Positions 62,205-64,000 of a stretch of DNA of 64,000 nt are shown piece by piece (position 1 is the stretch's first letter; each line of letters starts with the position of its first letter). Under the pieces are notes generated by a model. That model was not told where the DNA came from, ran no database searches, and worked only from the letters and a program-made list of their open reading frames with translations. Both the position numbers and the translations under genes were made by a program. The stretch comes from Pararobbsia alpina. Lineage in GTDB: Bacteria > Pseudomonadota > Gammaproteobacteria > Burkholderiales > Burkholderiaceae. The stretch is taken from the NCBI RefSeq assembly GCF_902859895.1, contig NZ_CADIKM010000015.1:61671-125670 (forward strand). Direction: 5' to 3'.

Positions 62205-62717
62205 GTGGTGCTCGATTTTCCGTATGGCTTGGGGCTTTCGTTCTATTTCGACGGGCCCGACCGGATGTACGTAAAGGTGCCATTTGGCGGCCGTGTCTAT
62301 TACCGCAGGGTCGCCGACGCCGCTCCCGCACAACGACAGGCCGCGGCTGCCTCCGAGGCCGTTGCGCCGGTGCGTGTTGCGCAGACGGTCGTGCCAGCGG
62401 CAGCGCCGACTGTCATCCAGAGCGCGGATTACCGGACTCTGATGCAGCAGGCGCAGGCAGCGATGCGCGACGGGGCGGCCGATCAGGCAGAGACATTGTT
62501 GGCGCAAGCCGAGCAATACCCGCCGGCGCACCCGGAGGTCGATTACGATTACGCCGTGCTGGCCGCTCGCAGCGCCCAACCGGAACTCGCCATCGAACAC
62601 TTGAACGATGCTTTCAAGCGAGGCTTCAGGCAGTTCGATCTGCTCGATTCGACGCGAGACTTCGACGTGCTGAAATCGGATGTGCGGTACCAGGCGTTAG
62701 TTGCGCGATACCGGTGA
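62205..62717 (+). pseudogene. detached C-terminal part of the caspase-like gene
   Basis: This frame continues the preceding caspase gene after a +1 shift: just upstream it reads HKDIERKGDEVVLDFPYG, a natural continuation of the caspase C-terminus. It holds a beta segment (GLSFYFDGPDRMYVKVPFGG), an Ala/Val-rich linker, and two TPR-like helical repeats (YRTLMQQAQAAMRDGAADQA and VLAARSAQPELAIEHLNDAF). A GTG at 62205 could start it, but it has no ribosome site or export signal. It is probably one gene with the caspase, broken by an indel near 62170-62185. Confidence 0.6.
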
Positions 62718-62774
62718 ACGGAGAGCGCTTTCCCCTCAGCATCTAAAACAAAACCTGTTAAGACAGGAGATAAA

Positions 62775-62847
62775 ATGAACGACACGGCCCGCGACATGAT
62801 GATGTACGACGCACAAGGTATTGCTGGAGCATTTGCAGCGTTCACGG
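62775..62847 (+). pseudogene. 5' fragment of an unknown gene cut by the IS30 remnant
   Basis: Behind a clear AGGAGATAAA ribosome site, ATG 62775 starts MNDTARDMMMYDAQGIAGAF, after which IS30-related DNA begins (at or before 62848) in another frame. The gene it belonged to cannot be named. A small hairpin, CCTGT (62754-62758) with ACAGG (62763-62767), overlaps the ribosome site. Confidence 0.4.
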
Positions 62848-63081
62848 GTCATGCGTCGCTCAAGTCACTACACGGGGAAGACGGATGAGCGTGGTCGAAT
62901 CGGTGACACTGTATCGATAAGCGAACTCCCTGCCACAGTCGAGGACCGCGCGATACTGTGCCACTGGGAGGGCGATCTGCCGCTCGGCAGCGCAAACAGC
63001 CAGATCGCGACTCTCGTCGAACGTCAGACGCGCTTCGTGATGCTGGTGAAGATCGCTAGCAAAGATACAGAGCCTGTCACT
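62848..63081 (+). pseudogene. IS30-family transposase fragment (middle part)
   Basis: The plus strand reads GRIGDTVSISELPATVEDRA, then HWEGDLPLGSANSQIATLVE and RFVMLVKIASKDTE, which is the IS30 catalytic core, including the D of the DDE triad in HWEGDL. The similarity stops at about 63081, where minus-strand IS3 sequence begins. There is no N-terminal helix-turn-helix region and no start codon for the element's own transposase. Confidence 0.75.
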
Positions 63082-63521
63082 GAGTACATCGACCACGCGT
63101 TGCGATCGGATCGAGCCGGCTACGTCGATCGCCAGGCATTCCCGCGTGTACTCATCGACCACCGTCAAACACTTCAGTTGTTGACCGTTGGCACAACCGT
63201 CAAACACAAAGTCATAGCTCCAAACGGTGTTCCTCGCCATCGGTACAGGCACGCGCGGACGATGACTGGCCACACGACGCCGGCGCCTCTTCTTCGGCAC
63301 CTGGAGGCCTGCCTGGGCCCACAACCGCGCGCAACGCTCTTTGCCCACACGCATGCCTTCGCGCCCGAGCATGATCCGAATTCGCCCGGCACCAAAGCGC
63401 GGATAGATCCCCGACAGTGTGCGCATGATTGCAATCACCGGCGCATCCTTCACCAGCATTCTCGACTCGTAACGCAAGCTCGATCGGCTCACCTGAAGCA
63501 GCGCACACGCCCGTCGTTGGC
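63082..63521 (-). pseudogene. IS3-family transposase orfB, truncated
   Basis: The reverse strand reads SQRRACALLQVSRSSLRYES, then IYPRFGAGRIRIMLGREG, WSYDFVFDGCANGQQLKCLT and VDEYTRECLAIDVAGSIRSQ, typical of IS3 orfB with the first catalytic Asp present in WSYDF. It stops at about 63082 at the IS30 junction, before the second D and E of the DDE triad. Its start is fused to the orfA remnant by a deletion. Confidence 0.75.
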
Positions 63522-63722
63522 TGACTTCAAGCGCGCGTTCTCGGCTTCAAGCGCCTTCAGACGCCTAACGTCGTCGCTCACCATCTCCCCGAAACGCTTG
63601 CGCCAGGCATAGATCGACGCTTCACTCACGCCGGTGCGCTTGGCCACCTCGCCAATCGCGTCCCGGTCCGCCTCTCGCAAGGTCCGCACGATTTGCTCGT
63701 CGCTATATCGGCTCTTCTTCAT
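63489..63722 (-). pseudogene. IS3-family transposase orfA, truncated
   Basis: From ATG 63722 behind GGAGGG the reverse strand reads MKKSRYSDEQIVRTLREADR, then VAKRTGVSEASIYAWRKRFG and a leucine-zipper start LKALEAENARLK, the standard OrfA helix-turn-helix and zipper. Directly after ENARLK the DNA is orfB sequence, so about 20 codons of orfA and the normal frameshift window are deleted. Confidence 0.78.
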
Positions 63723-63793
63723 GACGCCCTCCGACCCCGGATGCGCCATTGTCTCCAGTTCGCTTTGGTCCGCAAATCCCGGGTCAGGTCACC

Positions 63794-63886
63794 GTCGCCA
63801 GGCGGCTCAATGAGCGTCCAAGGAAAACACTAATCTTCGATACACCAGCTGAGCGATTTCATCACGTTGTTGCATCGTCCGGTTGA
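63794..63886 (+). pseudogene. IS30-family transposase C-terminal fragment
   Basis: The plus strand reads ARRLNERPRKTLIFDTPAER then FHHVVASSG and a stop, the usual end of IS30 transposases (L-N-x-R-P-R-K-T-L). It is in the same orientation as the IS30 core at 62848. The last 114 bases of the window after it contain no recognised feature; an inverted repeat of the element may lie around 63940-63990 but could not be defined. Confidence 0.7.
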
Positions 63887-64000
63887 ATCCGCGACCCTCA
63901 AGGGACACTCAATCTTGCCGAAAGCGGCCATACACAGTAATGCTGCGGTTCGACTCTGACCCGGTCAGGCCAGAACGCTCAGTGCATGCTCCAGATCCGC

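Larger units (their letters stand above)
62848..63886. mobile_element. mosaic of IS30 and IS3 remnants
   Basis: IS30 transposase pieces on the plus strand flank IS3-family transposase pieces on the minus strand: IS30 core (62848-63081), IS3 orfB (63082-63521), IS3 orfA (63489-63722), IS30 C-terminus (63794-63886). About 100 codons of IS30 are missing between the two IS30 pieces, and the IS3 orfB lacks its second half, so insertion was followed by deletion. Nothing here can transpose on its own. Confidence 0.7.

Overview
The window is high-GC DNA with dense gene packing. Its gene families (DUF899, DUF4337, DUF1059, DUF6496, NodT/HAE1 efflux, a TPP-riboswitch CytX, a LigD/Ku pair, AmaB-type lysine degradation) point to a beta-proteobacterium of the Burkholderiaceae, near Paraburkholderia/Caballeronia. 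This placement is inferred from protein character, not from a search. No rRNA, tRNA or CRISPR array was seen.

Layout. 1-718: 3' part of a DUF899 gene. 1026-9703: a catabolic locus. A leftward operon (ribose-type ABC importer, SDR dehydrogenase, DhaK, DhaL, alpha/beta hydrolase) diverges from an RpiB-type isomerase and a SorC-family regulator. The set fits uptake of a four-carbon polyol, oxidation to erythrulose, phosphorylation, and isomerisation to erythrose 4-phosphate. 9876-15059: DUF4337, an EamA permease with a His-rich tail, DUF1059, a xylitol/sorbitol-type dehydrogenase and a sensor diguanylate cyclase. 15161-19621: two small basic proteins and the LigD/Ku end-joining pair. 19887-23104: an SDR, a Tat-type protein, a VAO-family flavoprotein and a 48-residue lipoprotein. 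23247-29488: an AraC regulator diverging from an ABC importer (no ATPase) and a GH127 beta-L-arabinofuranosidase. 29897-36254: MFS transporter, DUF6496, DUF72, an 11-copy 8-bp tandem repeat, TPP riboswitch with CytX, PIG-L deacetylase and small genes. 36528-42355: a three-gene RND efflux operon. 42930-46375: Lrp regulator, lysine 6-dehydrogenase-like enzyme and piperideine-6-carboxylate dehydrogenase (lysine to 2-aminoadipate). 46734-52742: Gfo/Idh oxidoreductase, a solute-binding-like protein without signal peptide, CaiB CoA-transferase, MaoC-like protein, amidohydrolase and IclR regulator. 52953-55870: AraC-GyrI regulator and periplasmic trehalase.

55987-64000 is different: locally AT-richer and full of damaged genes. 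It holds a DUF5343/Swt1-like HEPN pair, a frameshifted cyclase-like gene, a frameshifted HNH gene, a possible ATPase remnant, a glycine-zipper gene split by an in-frame amber codon, a lipoprotein metacaspase whose tail is frameshifted off, and a mosaic of IS30 and IS3 fragments. It reads as a decaying accessory island; the damage should be confirmed against raw reads.
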